Of a stretch of 64,000 nucleotides of DNA, positions 8,181 through 16,759 are shown one piece after another. The translations under genes and the position numbers were made by a program. The DNA lies in NCBI GenBank assembly GCA_902800215.1, contig CADCDS010000002.1:124001-188000 (forward strand), written 5' to 3'. Each line of letters opens with the position of its first letter. The first letter of the stretch is position 1. Source of the DNA: an uncultured Bacteroidales bacterium. GTDB lineage: Bacteria > Bacteroidota > Bacteroidia > Bacteroidales > Paludibacteraceae. The notes under the pieces were generated by a model that was not told where the DNA came from, ran no database searches, and saw only the letters and a program-made list of their open reading frames with translations.

Positions 8181-9350
8181 TTACCATTTATATTGTTTCT
8201 TAGGAATCAGCAGCATCCATAGGTTGACGAGTGGTAAAACGATGTCAAACCAAAGGATACTAAACATATTAAACCGGTGTACACCCATGCGTCGTGCGGA
8301 GATGTTAATGACCAGCGTCTGCATGATCCATCGGAGAAGGAACAATCCTGCGGCTGCGATGAACGGGATGGAGATGGTATTGAGGCAAGTTGGCCAATAG
8401 AACACCATCATTCCGATGAAGAACGCATAGAACCAGCCGCGCGTCATGGGCTCCAAGGCCAAGCGGATCTTGGTGGACAAACGGTAGTTGGGTGAAACGG
8501 ACAAGTGTCTGCGTTTCTGCTGCCACCAATCGCGCAGGGTCGTTTTGGTGAGAGACCAGGTGTAGGACTCAGGGCGCACAGCCACTGCCGTGTTCTTTTT
8601 GTTAGCCACATGATTAACGAACAGGTCATCGTCTCCGGCGCGGTTATCCATCATATGGGTGAAACCGCCGGATTCGAAGAACAGCGACTTGCGGTAAGCG
8701 AGGTTTCGTCCCACTCCCATGTACGGATGACCGCAGATCGCAGCACCGAGATAATGGAGCCCGTTGAAGAGGGTATCAAACCGTACGAGACGGTTGATGC
8801 ATCCTTTCTCTTTGAAATACGCACCGAAACCGAGCACAATATCTTTGTCGGGTGTGAAACCGGCCATCATAGATGAGATCCATTGGTTCGATTCCGGAAC
8901 ACAATCGGCGTCGGTCAGCAGCAGGTAGTCATATTGAGCTGCCTTAGCCGCTAAGGTCAATGCCAGTTTTTTGGTGGACCGAACCCGTGCACCGTAAGGC
9001 ACAAAGGTCATGTGCAACCGTGGGTCACGAACCATATAGCGCTCAATGACCAAGCGTGTATCATCTTCCGAACCATCATCCACCACAATCACCTCATAAG
9101 TCGGGTAGTCTTGCGTCAACAGAGCCTGCAGGTAGTTAGAGAGGTTTTCACTCTCGTTATGCGCGCAAAGAATAACCGATACGCCCGGCACTTCGCTCCT
9201 TTCGCCTTCCGCCTTTCGCCTTTCGCCTTTACGGATACGGCGTGCTACGGCGCACATGTAACGTGCGTAGAAATAGAGTTGCGCCAGGAAGAAAAATCCC
9301 AGTATTCCGAGGAGGATGTAGTCGATACTATGTAAATTGTCCAGTGTCAA
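8181..9350 (-). CDS. Membrane glycosyltransferase, family 2
   Basis: 389 residues: an N-terminal membrane helix (YILLGILGFFFLAQLYFYA), a complete GT2 domain (VSVILCAHNESENL, VIVVDDGSEDDT, LLLTDADCVP, AGDDDLFVN, QQKRRHLS), then two or three C-terminal helices. Probably acts on the cytoplasmic face of the inner membrane in a cell-surface polysaccharide pathway; donor and acceptor unknown. The linker after the first helix (RKGERRKAEGERSE) is encoded by a CGCCTTT word repeat at 9198-9230. The half-glycosyltransferase fused to AroA at 3352-4962 is a distant paralogue lacking the first half seen here. Confidence 0.85.
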   Translation of the reverse strand: MTLDNLHSIDYILLGILGFFFLAQLYFYARYMCAVARRIRKGERRKAEGERSEVPGVSVILCAHNESENLSNYLQALLTQDYPTYEVIVVDDGSEDDTRLVIERYMVRDPRLHMTFVPYGARVRSTKKLALTLAAKAAQYDYLLLTDADCVPESNQWISSMMAGFTPDKDIVLGFGAYFKEKGCINRLVRFDTLFNGLHYLGAAICGHPYMGVGRNLAYRKSLFFESGGFTHMMDNRAGDDDLFVNHVANKKNTAVAVRPESYTWSLTKTTLRDWWQQKRRHLSVSPNYRLSTKIRLALEPMTRGWFYAFFIGMMVFYWPTCLNTISIPFIAAAGLFLLRWIMQTLVINISARRMGVHRFNMFSILWFDIVLPLVNLWMLLIPKKQYKW

Positions 9351-9359
9351 GACGAATGA

Positions 9360-10436
9360 TTAATTTACAAATTTGATTTTATACACATGTTTCGACGAAC
9401 CATCTTCTGCTTTGACAGTGATTACCCAGGGTTGTCCGTTGATCGCACCCGGCGTAACGGTCATCTCTTGTTTGTCCAGTTTACGACCATTGAATTGAGC
9501 GGTTTCCCCTTTGATGTTCGTTAAAGAACCGATACCGCGGAACGCTTCCAGTTTTACTTCCTTGGCACCGTTCAAAGAGCAAGTCTGAACAGCGGAACTG
9601 TTCGAATCAAACTCCTTCCATTCCTTACCGTTCACGGTCAGTTTGTCGATCTTGGAGGAATAGATCAGCTGCAGGTCGTCGATGTACAAACCGTTTCCGG
9701 CGAATAAACCGTCATTGGCACGGAAGGCAGGGTAGTTACCGGCGGAGAAGATGACGTTACACATGGTCGGCTTGCTGTCGTTCATGTAGAAAATAGGCAC
9801 CTTGATCTGGGTCCATTCATTATACTTCGCGCGTGCACGATACCATCCTTCTGCTACTTGCGGCACTTCCTGATCTACACCAAACTCGTTACCGTTCGTA
9901 GCGCGGCGGATATCGCTCTCTTCGTTGACACGCTCCGTAACGGTATATTTGCCGGCTTTGTTTTTGTATTTACTGCCTTTGGCCGTGCCGATCCAGGAGT
10001 AATAAAGGAGATGAAAATCCTCTTTACGCGTGAACTCACCGGTTCGTTTGATCCAAACGGACATAGTATCCGGACGATATTTCCATTCGATACCGCCTTC
10101 AGTACCGGCTGTCGCTCCTTTGACGTTAAGACCTTTGAGGAATTGCCAGGGTTGACCCAAGGAAACATATCCCGGAGCAGTCTCCGTGATACCCATGGCA
10201 CCTACTTCACGATCTGCCACATACATGCAGGAACCGGAACGGCCCGGGTGCTGGTAAAGAAAAGTGAACTTCAAGCCCACTTGCGTGACATTGGAACCGT
10301 TCCAATAAGCAGGTTGCGGATCTCCGTTATACGAGCGTGACCAGTCTTCAAACTGGGAGTTAGGTAATTGCTGTGCTACGGCAGCTAACGTGCTTGCCGC
10401 AAGGAATAAAGTACAAATAATTCTCTTTTTCATCAT
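9360..10436 (-). CDS. Secreted PCMD-type (putative carbohydrate metabolism domain) protein
   Basis: 358 residues. A signal peptide ends at AVA-QQ, leaving Gln at the mature N-terminus. The central part (NSQFEDWSRSYNGDPQPAYW ... LYIDDLQLIYSS) looks like the beta-sandwich PCMD domain of Bacteroidetes surface proteins, followed by a short Ig-like tail (INGQPWVITVKAEDGSSKHVYK). Probably exported and glycan-binding or structural; the ligand is unknown. First gene of the long minus-strand operon, just downstream of a -7 box at 10464-10456. Confidence 0.7.
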   Translation of the reverse strand: MMKKRIICTLFLAASTLAAVAQQLPNSQFEDWSRSYNGDPQPAYWNGSNVTQVGLKFTFLYQHPGRSGSCMYVADREVGAMGITETAPGYVSLGQPWQFLKGLNVKGATAGTEGGIEWKYRPDTMSVWIKRTGEFTRKEDFHLLYYSWIGTAKGSKYKNKAGKYTVTERVNEESDIRRATNGNEFGVDQEVPQVAEGWYRARAKYNEWTQIKVPIFYMNDSKPTMCNVIFSAGNYPAFRANDGLFAGNGLYIDDLQLIYSSKIDKLTVNGKEWKEFDSNSSAVQTCSLNGAKEVKLEAFRGIGSLTNIKGETAQFNGRKLDKQEMTVTPGAINGQPWVITVKAEDGSSKHVYKIKFVN

Positions 10437-10455
10437 CTATTCTATTAAAATCGCT

Positions 10456-10504
10456 GCAAAGTTACAATTTTTTTTGCATATATGCAAACTTTTTAGTACT
10501 TTTG
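10456..10504. promoter_or_regulatory. Overlapping divergent promoters sharing a palindrome
   Basis: Minus: -7 TAACTTTGC (10464-10456) with -33 TTTGC (10488-10484), serving the PCMD operon. Plus: -33 TTGCATATATG from 10474 with -7 TACTTTTG (10497-10504), serving aroC. The two -33 boxes are the halves of one palindrome, TTTGCATATATGCAAA, so the two directions should compete. Confidence 0.75.
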
Positions 10505-10547
10505 TGCCCGAAAAAGAAAAATTGACAACAATAAATTATAAAATAGC

Positions 10548-11450
10548 GTGAATACATTCGGAGAACATTGGTCATTTACCTCTTTCGGAGAATCGCACGG
10601 AGTGGCAATAGGTGGTGTGCTGGACGGTGTTCCGGCAGGGTTGCGAATTGACTTTGCGATGATTCGGAGTGAATTGGAGCGCAGGTCAGGCAAGGGCGTT
10701 GTCGGTGCATCGGCACGGGCGAAGAACGAGCCGGATGAGGTAGAGTGGTTAAGCGGTGTGATGGATGGGGTTACTTTAGGTACGCCTATTGCGTTTATCA
10801 TTCGTAACAAAGATGCGCGTCCGGAGGACTATGCATGGATGAAAGATACCTATCGTGTCGGTCATGCGGATAAGGTGTATGAGCAGAAATACGGTATCCG
10901 TGATTGGCGAGGCGGAGGAAGGGCGAGTGCCCGTGAGACAGCTGCGCGTGTAGTAGCCGGATGTATGGCCAAGCAGGAATTGGCGCAGAAGGGGATAACG
11001 ATTCAGGCTGCTTTGGTACAAGTGGGAGCAGAAACCGATCCGGAAAAGTTTGCGGATGTCATTGCGGCTTATCAGAAAGAGGGCGATTCGATAGGCGGTA
11101 TTGTGGAATGTAGGGTGAAAGGTTTACCGGTAGGAGTAGGTGAACCGATCTTCGATAAGCTGCAAGCCCATCTGGCTTTTGCCATTATGAGTATCAATGC
11201 CTGCAAGGGTTTTGAATATGGTACGGGTTTTGGCGGCGTGACGCAATCGGGAAGTGCCATTAATGCGATAAGCGGAGGGATAGCCGGTGGTATCTCTGAT
11301 GGAACGGAGCTTTTCTTCCGCTGCGTTTTCAAACCTACGCCTTCCACACCGAAAGCCGGTGTAAAAGGAAGACACGACGCGTGTGTTGCCACTCGCGCCG
11401 TGCCCGTTGTTGAAGCCATGACGGCTTTAGCGATAGTTAATCTTATTTGA
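10548..11450 (+). CDS. aroC: Chorismate synthase, unusually short
   Basis: 300 residues from a GTG at 10548, compared with about 355-360 in most bacteria. It converts EPSP to chorismate with reduced FMN. Visible signatures: FGESHGVAIGGVLDGVPAG, RGGGRASARET and GRHDACVATRAVPVVEA. The segment usually reading GSE-x-ND-x-F ... TNHSGGI is cut down to GSAINAISGGIAGGISDG, and the C-terminal tail is also short. The core active-site motifs are present, so it may still work. Its 3' end overlaps the convergent exuT gene by eight bases. Transcribed from the divergent promoter at 10474-10504. Confidence 0.9.
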   Translation: MNTFGEHWSFTSFGESHGVAIGGVLDGVPAGLRIDFAMIRSELERRSGKGVVGASARAKNEPDEVEWLSGVMDGVTLGTPIAFIIRNKDARPEDYAWMKDTYRVGHADKVYEQKYGIRDWRGGGRASARETAARVVAGCMAKQELAQKGITIQAALVQVGAETDPEKFADVIAAYQKEGDSIGGIVECRVKGLPVGVGEPIFDKLQAHLAFAIMSINACKGFEYGTGFGGVTQSGSAINAISGGIAGGISDGTELFFRCVFKPTPSTPKAGVKGRHDACVATRAVPVVEAMTALAIVNLI

Positions 11451-12897
11451 TTTCAACTTGTTTGTACTTCGGTACCAGTGTCTTCATGACGCTCCAGCCG
11501 ATCAGGTAGGCTACTGCGCAGATGCAGAAGACGATCATGTATCCGGCCGGTTTGCCTTCGAAACCGAAGAACTGGAATGACTCGCCTGCTTCTGCGGCAT
11601 GGTCAAAGAGCATACCGGAACCTTTGTTGATCAAGAAGGAACCGACACCACCTGCCATAGCACCGATACCGGTGATGGTAGCAACTGCTGATTTCGGGAA
11701 CATATCACCTACGGTAGAGAAGATGTTAGCAGACCAACTCTGGTGTGCTGCACCTACGATACCGATGATGATGGCTACAGCCCAAGGACCTAAAGAGCCA
11801 CCTAAGGGTTGCGCAAACAGAGCGAGAATCGGGAAGAAGGCGAAGATGAGCATAGCGCGCATACGGCCTGCATACGGATCCATACCTAATTTCTCTACGA
11901 AGATCTTGGGCAGATAACCGCCGAAGATGGATACCACGGTTACGATCGCATAGAGCGTTGAGATAAGCGCAATACCTTGCGGATCAGAAGCCTTGATACC
12001 GAACTGATCTTGGAAGTAAGCCGGAGCCCAGAAGAGGAAGAACCACCATACACCGTCGGTCATGAACTTACCGAACGCAAACGACCAGGTCTGTCTATGC
12101 TGGAAAGCCTCCAAGAAACCCATTTGCTTCTCTTCTTTCTTTGTCTCTTTCTTAGCCTCTGTTGTTTCATCTTGGTTGATATACGCTAATTCCGCTTCGT
12201 TTACTCGTTTGGACTTATCGGGTTTGTCATAGACAAAGATCCAGACACCTGCCCAGATGAAACCGAGTGCACCGATGATGATGAATGCCCATTCCCAACC
12301 CATAGCTTTTGCAAGCAAAGGTATGGATGCCGGCGCAGCCAAAGCACCTACGGAAGCACCTGCGTTGAAGATAGAGGTAGCAAACGCACGGTCTTTCTTC
12401 GGGAAATACTCAGCAGTTACTTTAATAGCTGCAGGGAAGTTACCTGCTTCACCAAGTCCTAAGATCATTCGGCATGCGAGGAAGAGCCATACACTCACCA
12501 TCGAGACGGACGCCGCGACAGTACTTCCGGCTTCAACAGCCCTCAATGCAGCTACGCTGTCCACACCATCGACGAACCAAGTGGTAACAATACCGCAAGC
12601 GGCATGCAGAACGGCACCGATAGACCATACGACGATGGCAATCAGGTATCCTTTCTTGGTGCCCATCCAGTCAATGAACTTACCTGCGAAGAGGCAGAAG
12701 ATGGCATAAGCAATCGAGAAGACACCGGTGATCGTTCCGTAGTCACCATCGGTCCAATGGAACTCGGGTTGAATGAACTCTTTGAAGGTCAAGGACAGCA
12801 CTTGGCGGTCCATATAATTGACCGTAGTGGCGAAGAAAAGCATCGCACACATGACCCAACGCCAGTTGGTCATGACGGTTTTCTTAACGTCATTCAT
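11443..12897 (-). CDS. exuT: Hexuronate transporter of the major facilitator superfamily
   Basis: 484 residues with 12 predicted membrane segments. It resembles the ExuT-type anion:cation symporters that import galacturonate and glucuronate: NYMDRQVLSLT in TM1, FCLFAGKFIDWMGTKKGY after TM2, ILGLGEAGNFPAAIKVTAEYFPKKDRA in TM4/5, and a charged central loop (TEAKKETKKEEKQ). Last gene of the uxaC-kdgK-kdgA-exuT operon, six bases after kdgA, so import and breakdown are co-expressed. Confidence 0.88.
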   Translation of the reverse strand: MNDVKKTVMTNWRWVMCAMLFFATTVNYMDRQVLSLTFKEFIQPEFHWTDGDYGTITGVFSIAYAIFCLFAGKFIDWMGTKKGYLIAIVVWSIGAVLHAACGIVTTWFVDGVDSVAALRAVEAGSTVAASVSMVSVWLFLACRMILGLGEAGNFPAAIKVTAEYFPKKDRAFATSIFNAGASVGALAAPASIPLLAKAMGWEWAFIIIGALGFIWAGVWIFVYDKPDKSKRVNEAELAYINQDETTEAKKETKKEEKQMGFLEAFQHRQTWSFAFGKFMTDGVWWFFLFWAPAYFQDQFGIKASDPQGIALISTLYAIVTVVSIFGGYLPKIFVEKLGMDPYAGRMRAMLIFAFFPILALFAQPLGGSLGPWAVAIIIGIVGAAHQSWSANIFSTVGDMFPKSAVATITGIGAMAGGVGSFLINKGSGMLFDHAAEAGESFQFFGFEGKPAGYMIVFCICAVAYLIGWSVMKTLVPKYKQVEIK

Positions 12898-12903
12898 AAG
12901 CTA

Positions 12904-13572
12904 TTATTTTTTGCAGTTAGCAATGATTTCAAAGCACTCTTTGCACTTATCGGTTACGTACTTCCAGTCGCCGGCTTTTACCTTGTCGGACGGGAAGAGC
13001 TTGCTACCCATACCTACGCAGTATACACCTGCAGCGAACCATTTCTCGAGGTTCTCTTTCTCCGGAGCTACACCACCGGTAACCATGATCTTTGACCAGG
13101 GCATCGGAGCCATGAGACCTTTAACGAGGTTAGGACCTACTACGTCACCCGGGAACACTTTCGTGAAGTCGCAGCCTACTTCCTGTGCCAGACCGATCTC
13201 AGACGGAGTCAGACAACCCGGACAGTACGTCACGCAACGACGGTTGCAGACTACTGCGATATCCTTGTTGAACAACGGACCTACTACGAAGTTAGCGCCG
13301 AGTTGGAGATAGAGCGCTGCTGTCGGAGCATCTACGACACTACCGATACCAAGTGCCAATTCCGGGCACTCAACAGCTACCCACTTGCTCAACTCGCCGA
13401 ATACCTCGTGTGCAAAATCGCCACGGTTGGTGAACTCGAAAGCACGCACACCGCCTTCGTAACAAGCCTTAATCACGTTCTTACAAACTTCCACGTCCTT
13501 GTGGTAGAACACAGGAACCATCGGAGCGGCAGCAATCTTCGCCATCACCTGAAATTTATCAAACTTTGCCAT
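12904..13572 (-). CDS. kdgA: 2-dehydro-3-deoxyphosphogluconate (KDPG) aldolase
   Basis: 222 residues, a class I KDPG/KHG aldolase that splits KDPG into pyruvate and glyceraldehyde 3-phosphate, the last step of uronate breakdown. It shows [21 protein letters not shown] (with the catalytic Glu), [15 protein letters not shown] and the Schiff-base lysine in FTKVFPGD, followed by VTGGV for phosphate binding. Cytoplasmic. Third gene of the hexuronate operon, between kdgK and exuT. Confidence 0.92.
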   Translation of the reverse strand: MAKFDKFQVMAKIAAAPMVPVFYHKDVEVCKNVIKACYEGGVRAFEFTNRGDFAHEVFGELSKWVAVECPELALGIGSVVDAPTAALYLQLGANFVVGPLFNKDIAVVCNRRCVTYCPGCLTPSEIGLAQEVGCDFTKVFPGDVVGPNLVKGLMAPMPWSKIMVTGGVAPEKENLEKWFAAGVYCVGMGSKLFPSDKVKAGDWKYVTDKCKECFEIIANCKK

Positions 13573-13584
13573 AAAATTTCAAAT

Positions 13585-14610
13585 TTAGCGTTGAACACGT
13601 CCGTTTGCATTACCACCTGCGAGGCTGAGAACTTCGTCTTCGGAAACGAGGTTGTAGTCACCGTTGATAGTGTGCTTGAGTGCCGAAGCTGCCACTGCGA
13701 ACTCAAGGGCTGCGCCTTGGTTATCCGGATACTTGAGCATACCGTGGATGAGACCACCGGAGAACGAGTCACCACCACCTACGCGGTCGATGATCGGGTT
13801 GATCTCGTAGCGTTTGCTCTGGTAGAACTCTTTGCCGTTGTAGATCATTGCCTTCCAGCCGTTGAAAGTTGCGCTGAAGGACTCACGGAGAGTAGATACC
13901 ACATACTTGAAGCCGAACTCTTTCATCATCTGCTCGAAGATGCCCTTGTAGCCCTCAGCGTTGGTCTCACCGCCTTCTACATCTGCATCGGGCTTGAAGC
14001 CGAGACAAAGCTCTGCATCTTCCTCGTTACCGATACAAACATCGACATACTTCATCAGCGGACGCATGATCGAGATAGCCTTCTCGCTGGTCCAGAGTTT
14101 CTTGCGGAAGTTAAGGTCAACCGATACGGTTACACCGTGACGTTTTGCAGCCTCGCAAGCCAACTTGGTGATTTCTGCTGCCTTGTCCGAGATAGCCGGA
14201 GTGATACCGCTCCAGTGGAACCATGCTGCACCTTCCATGATCTTGTCGAAGTCAAAATCTTTCGGATCTGCTTCAGCAATAGCTGAATGAGCGCGGTCAT
14301 AGATGACTTTCGACGGACGCATCGAAGCACCCGTCTCGCAGTAGTACAGACCTACGCGATCACCGCCACGAACGATATAATCGTCCTTCACGCCGTAACG
14401 ACGCAGCGAGTTAACGGCAATCTGACCGATCTCGTGTTTCGGCAGTTTGGTAACCAGATACGCCTCGTGACCATAGTTAGCGCACGAAATAGCTACGTTA
14501 GCCTCACCACCACCGGGGATAATTCTAAAGTGGTCAGATTGTACAAAACGGTCTTGTCCTTCCGGACTCAGGCGAAGCATGATCTCGCCCAACGTAATAA
14601 TTTTAGCCAT
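13585..14610 (-). CDS. kdgK: 2-keto-3-deoxygluconate kinase (PfkB family)
   Basis: 341 residues, a ribokinase-fold sugar kinase: GEIMLRLSPEGQDRF at the start, GGGEANVAISCANYG near residue 35, and DRVGGGDSFSGGLIHG with the catalytic Asp (GGGDSF replaces the usual GAGDxF). It phosphorylates KDG to KDPG. It sits 12 bases upstream of kdgA, its pathway partner. The context fixes the substrate better than the sequence alone. Confidence 0.9.
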   Translation of the reverse strand: MAKIITLGEIMLRLSPEGQDRFVQSDHFRIIPGGGEANVAISCANYGHEAYLVTKLPKHEIGQIAVNSLRRYGVKDDYIVRGGDRVGLYYCETGASMRPSKVIYDRAHSAIAEADPKDFDFDKIMEGAAWFHWSGITPAISDKAAEITKLACEAAKRHGVTVSVDLNFRKKLWTSEKAISIMRPLMKYVDVCIGNEEDAELCLGFKPDADVEGGETNAEGYKGIFEQMMKEFGFKYVVSTLRESFSATFNGWKAMIYNGKEFYQSKRYEINPIIDRVGGGDSFSGGLIHGMLKYPDNQGAALEFAVAASALKHTINGDYNLVSEDEVLSLAGGNANGRVQR

Positions 14611-14643
14611 GATAAAATATATTTAGGATTTATGATTTCAAAT

Positions 14644-16059
14644 TTAAAATTTAAAATAATTCTTTGCGTTGTTGTAGCAGATGTCTTCTACCATCTGTTG
14701 AACGCGGGCTTTTTCGTAACCGGTGTACGGGATCATGCCGTTCTCGATGTCATTACCGAGGATGTTACAGAGCGTACGACGGAAGTACTCGTGACGCGGA
14801 TAACTCAGGAACGAACGGCTGTCGGTAAGCATGCCGACGAGGCGAGAGAGAAGGCCGAGGTTCGAGAGTGCCATCATCTGTTTCTCCATACCATCTTTCT
14901 GATCGAGGAACCACCAACCGGAACCGAACTGAATCTTGCCCGGAACAGAACCATCTTGGAAGTTACCCAACATGGTTGCAATTACTTCGTTGGCGCAGGG
15001 GTTGAGGTTATAGAGAATGGTTTTTGCAAGGTGGCCTTCCGAGTTCATCTCATCGAGGAAATGACTCATGGCCTTCGCCGTTGTGAACTCGCCGATGGAG
15101 TCGAAACCGGTGTCTGCGCCGAGTTGAGCAAACATCTTGCTGTTGTTATTACGGATTGCACCGTAGTGGTACTGCTGCGTCCAACCGGAAGCGTAGTCCA
15201 TTTCAGCTTGCGCATGGAGATAAGCGTGCTTGTACTGACGAATCTCATGAGCAGTCAGTGCCTTGCCAGCCAGCGCTTTCTCAAAGATGTCGTTGATCTG
15301 CAAATCGGTGTACGGTTCGTCGTAGAACTCTTCGATTCCGTGGTCAGAGAGACGGCAACCCATGGACTCAAAGAAGTCATGGCGTTTCTGGAGTGCAGCT
15401 ACGAGGTCAGCAAAGTTACGAATCTCCATGCCTGCTACAGCAGCGAGTTTTTCGATATATGCTTTCCAGGTTGCAGCTTCGATATTCATACCTGCATCCG
15501 GACGCCAGGTCGGCAACATGCGTACTTCCGCTTTCGGGTCGTCTTTGAGCATCTTGTGCCATTCGAGACTATCAGCCGGATCGTCGGTTGTGCAGACAAG
15601 TTCTACGTGGTAATGTTTCATTAAGCCTTGCGGACAGAACTTCGGATCATTGGCGATGAGGTCATTACACTTGTCATAGATGGCACGTGCGGTTTCAGGG
15701 TTCAAACGCTCTTCGATACCAAAAGCGGTTTTGAGCTCCAGATGAGTCCAGTGGTAGAGCGGATTACGGAAAGTGTAAGGAACGGTTTCTGCCCATTTCT
15801 CAAACTTCTCCCAGTCGGTCGTGTCCTTACCGGTGCAATAACGCTCGTCCACACCGTTGGAACGCATAGCACGCCATTTGTAGTGGTCGCCCATGAGCCA
15901 GATCTGTGCGATGGATTCGAAACGTTTGTTCTCGGCAACCATCTGCGGGATTAAGTGACAATGGTAATCGATGATCGGCATTTTTGCCGCGTGATTGTGA
16001 TAGAGTTCCTGTGCAGTAGCTGTTTGCAGCAGGAAGTCTTTGTCCATGAATGCTTTCAT
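14644..16059 (-). CDS. uxaC: Glucuronate (uronate) isomerase
   Basis: 471 residues from the ATG at 16059 (MKAFMDKDFLLQT), matching the usual length. An amidohydrolase-fold enzyme that isomerises glucuronate to fructuronate and galacturonate to tagaturonate. It shows IIDYHCHL near residue 30, VCTTDDPADSLEWH, PTWRPDAGMNI and RHEYFRRTLCNILG near the end. First gene of the operon, 35 bases downstream of its -7 box. The next enzymes (tagaturonate/fructuronate reductases and dehydratases) are not in this operon or window. Confidence 0.93.
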   Translation of the reverse strand: MKAFMDKDFLLQTATAQELYHNHAAKMPIIDYHCHLIPQMVAENKRFESIAQIWLMGDHYKWRAMRSNGVDERYCTGKDTTDWEKFEKWAETVPYTFRNPLYHWTHLELKTAFGIEERLNPETARAIYDKCNDLIANDPKFCPQGLMKHYHVELVCTTDDPADSLEWHKMLKDDPKAEVRMLPTWRPDAGMNIEAATWKAYIEKLAAVAGMEIRNFADLVAALQKRHDFFESMGCRLSDHGIEEFYDEPYTDLQINDIFEKALAGKALTAHEIRQYKHAYLHAQAEMDYASGWTQQYHYGAIRNNNSKMFAQLGADTGFDSIGEFTTAKAMSHFLDEMNSEGHLAKTILYNLNPCANEVIATMLGNFQDGSVPGKIQFGSGWWFLDQKDGMEKQMMALSNLGLLSRLVGMLTDSRSFLSYPRHEYFRRTLCNILGNDIENGMIPYTGYEKARVQQMVEDICYNNAKNYFKF

Positions 16060-16094
16060 AACAATATATTTTAAGTTAAATGATTTTTCGCGCT

Positions 16095-16126
16095 GCAAAG
16101 GTACAAAAAAAAAATGACATATGCAA
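16095..16126 (-). promoter_or_regulatory. Promoter of the hexuronate operon
   Basis: -7 TACCTTTGC (16103-16095) and -33 TTGCATATGTCA (16126-16115). The -33 box is half of a near-palindrome reading TGACATATGC-AA-GCATATGCCA, a possible operator. Confidence 0.8.
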
Positions 16127-16178
16127 GCATATGCCATTCTTTATTGACTTTTACACGTTTTTTGTCAATTTTTCCACA

Positions 16179-16592
16179 TTAGAAGCCGTAAGCGTTCTTC
16201 ATGTCCTCCGCTTGCTTCATAGCATCGTTGTACATGTCGTTCGCTTGTTTTTGTGCTTCATCATACATGTCGTTGGCCTGTTTTTGAGCGTTGTTCATGT
16301 ACTCTTCTGCTTGATCGTAAGCATTGTTCATGTACTCTTCTGCTTGATCATACGCATCTTTGTACAGGTCTTTTGCCTGATCGTAAGCGTCATTTACATA
16401 CTCCTGAGCCTGATCGTAAGCGTCGTTCATGTACTCTTCAGCGTCAGCAGCGTTGTAGAGGTCATTCAGGTCAAGACCCTCCAACATTTCCTGTAACTCA
16501 CGTGCTGCTTTCTCTTCTGCGGTCTCCGATTTACCACAGCTGGTCATGAATGCTGCTGTTACAACAGCGATCATCAAGAAAATTTTTTTCAT
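16179..16592 (-). CDS. Lipoprotein made of 11-residue amphipathic repeats
   Basis: 137 residues. A lipoprotein signal (FMTSC, Cys19) is followed by an acidic linker and seven successive 11-residue units from residue 53 to 129: EYMNDAYDQAQ, EYVNDAYDQAK, DLYKDAYDQAE, EYMNNAYDQAE, EYMNNAQKQAN, DMYDEAQKQAN, DMYNDAMKQAE, ending DMKNAYGF. The 33-base DNA units are also similar to each other, so the copy number may vary. Eleven-residue periodicity gives a long amphipathic helix, as in LEA proteins or apolipoproteins. Likely periplasmic and envelope-associated; the function is unknown. It has its own promoter (16635-16667). Confidence 0.8.
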   Translation of the reverse strand: MKKIFLMIAVVTAAFMTSCGKSETAEEKAARELQEMLEGLDLNDLYNAADAEEYMNDAYDQAQEYVNDAYDQAKDLYKDAYDQAEEYMNNAYDQAEEYMNNAQKQANDMYDEAQKQANDMYNDAMKQAEDMKNAYGF

Positions 16593-16634
16593 GTTTTTAA
16601 ATTTTTAAGTTGATTGTTTGTTATTAAAAACGCT

Positions 16635-16667
16635 GCAAAGGTACTACAAATTTTTAATATGTGCAAA
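16635..16667 (-). promoter_or_regulatory. Promoter of the 11-residue-repeat lipoprotein
   Basis: -7 TACCTTTGC (16643-16635), -33 TTTGCAC (16667-16661). Confidence 0.7.
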
Positions 16668-16712
16668 TAAATTATGATTTTTTTTCATAAAAAGTGATAT
16701 TTTTTTAAAAAG

Positions 16713-16745
16713 TTTGCACATTTCGCATTTTTTTTGTAATTTTGC
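16713..16745 (+). promoter_or_regulatory. Promoter of the polyprenyl synthase gene
   Basis: -33 TTTGC from 16713 and -7 TAATTTTGC (16737-16745). The start codon at 16760 lies only about ten bases past the expected transcription start, so the mRNA is nearly leaderless. This rules out the ATG at 16742. Confidence 0.7.
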
Positions 16746-16759
16746 ACCGGATTTTAGTT

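Noticed and set aside
14287..15624. 445-codon frame opposite uxaC and kdgK
   Set aside because: Antisense shadow caused by the codon use of the real genes; crosses their boundary.
16179..16592. CRISPR or satellite array at the 33-base repeats
   Set aside because: The repeats are in frame and encode 11-residue units of a lipoprotein.
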